In this document: one piece after another, positions 6,408-6,748 of the stretch
Layout of the letters: the number at the start of each line of letters is the position of its first letter
Numbering within the stretch: the stretch's first letter is position 1
Made by a program: the position numbers and the translations under genes
Origin: Alphaproteobacteria bacterium
Lineage (GTDB): Bacteria > Pseudomonadota > Alphaproteobacteria > Micropepsales > Micropepsaceae
Direction: 5' to 3'
Assembly: GCA_019508105.1 (NCBI GenBank)
Contig: JAEKMB010000305.1
Span: forward strand, 1 to 6,748
DNA length: 6,748 nt
The notes under the pieces: model-generated
Databases searched by the model: none
What the model was told of the DNA's origin: nothing
Seen by the model: the letters and a program-made list of their open reading frames with translations, nothing else

Positions 6408-6748
6408 TGAACGCCGTTGCCAGTTCCTTGCGCCTTCTTCGTGCGGCCTGGCTGCTGGCCGGTCCGGCGCGCGCCTTTCGTGCGAAGAGGCCCGATGCCG
6501 GGGCGCAGCTTTCATGCGCGCTGGAGAAACTGGGGCCCGCCTATATCAAGTTGGGCCAGATGCTGGCGACCCGGCCGGACATTGTCGGCACCGAAATGGC
6601 CTTGGCGCTGGAACATCTGCAGGACCGCCTGCCGCCTTTTTCGGAAACTGAAGCGCGGGCGGAAATTGTCCGCGCCTTCGGCAAACCGGTGGAGGCGCTG
6701 TTCTCCAGCTTCGGCGCCTCGCTGGCGGCCGCCTCCATCGCCCAGGTG
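6407..6748 (+). CDS. ubiB: UbiB family atypical kinase/ATPase, N-terminal part, cut by window edge
   Basis: UbiB is a membrane-associated ATPase of the protein-kinase-like ADCK/ABC1 family needed for ubiquinone synthesis; its direct substrate is debated. The frame runs 114 codons to the window edge, so most of the roughly 500-residue protein, including the C-terminal transmembrane helices, lies outside. Visible are the family KxGQ motif (KLGQ, 48-51) in GPAYIKLGQMLATRPD, then LQDRLPPF, and the alanine-rich AAASIAQV at the edge, which replaces the usual glycine-rich loop. The start is taken as the ATG that overlaps the ubiE stop. This puts KxGQ about 20 residues closer to the N-terminus than in E. 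coli UbiB. The two genes form an obvious quinone-synthesis operon. Confidence 0.95.
   Translation, partial: MNAVASSLRLLRAAWLLAGPARAFRAKRPDAGAQLSCALEKLGPAYIKLGQMLATRPDIVGTEMALALEHLQDRLPPFSETEARAEIVRAFGKPVEALFSSFGASLAAASIAQV

Noticed and set aside
5535..6515. A 326-codon leftward open frame opposite ubiE and overlapping mutM and ubiB
   Set aside because: It opposes a certain methyltransferase gene and has no family features; it arises from GC-rich codon use.
1..6748. Mobile elements, CRISPR arrays, tRNA genes, toxin-antitoxin pairs or a defence island
   Set aside because: No array-like repeats, transposase or integrase motifs, tRNA-like segments or small paired genes are visible. Almost all coding space is explained by conserved core genes.

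Overview
The window is a chromosomal housekeeping segment from a GC-rich alphaproteobacterium. The evidence is the gene set and order (ubiB-ubiE facing mutM, enoyl-CoA hydratase, rpsT, dnaA, dnaN), which as I recall it is a conserved alphaproteobacterial neighbourhood. The proteins also fit: the DnaA has an alphaproteobacterial-type SRLxxGL arginine-finger segment, and the hydratase closely resembles the mitochondrial short-chain enzyme. I cannot name a genus. Codon use is uniformly GC-rich in all genes, and I see no sign of transfer, mobile elements, CRISPR arrays or phage.

Layout. Positions 1-5586 are read leftward. In transcription order they are mutM (5586-4714), an enoyl-CoA hydratase gene (4706-3939, 7 nt after mutM), a strong promoter and rpsT (3868-3602) closed by a clear intrinsic terminator (3561-3531), an AT-rich non-coding stretch (3530-3125), a single-domain rhodanese gene (3124-2690), dnaA (2630-1179) closed by a clear intrinsic terminator (1131-1098), and dnaN (958 to the left edge, C-terminus missing). 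Positions 5655-6748 are read rightward: ubiE, then ubiB overlapping its stop codon and cut by the right edge.

How the genes fit together. DnaA starts replication and DnaN is the sliding clamp. RpsT is ribosomal protein S20. MutM repairs oxidised guanine. The hydratase acts on acyl-CoA. UbiE and UbiB serve ubiquinone synthesis. The less ordinary part is the dnaA control region. A rhodanese gene lies directly before dnaA and probably shares its transcript. A good sigma70-type promoter precedes the pair, and a stem-loop sits next to the dnaA ribosome binding site. The non-coding stretch upstream is about 44% GC over 3181-3480 by my count, with several GANTC sites and one match to the IHF consensus, but no DnaA box that I can find.

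I found no evidence for an undescribed multi-gene system. The items worth a second look are regulatory details around dnaA and small sequence departures in otherwise standard proteins.
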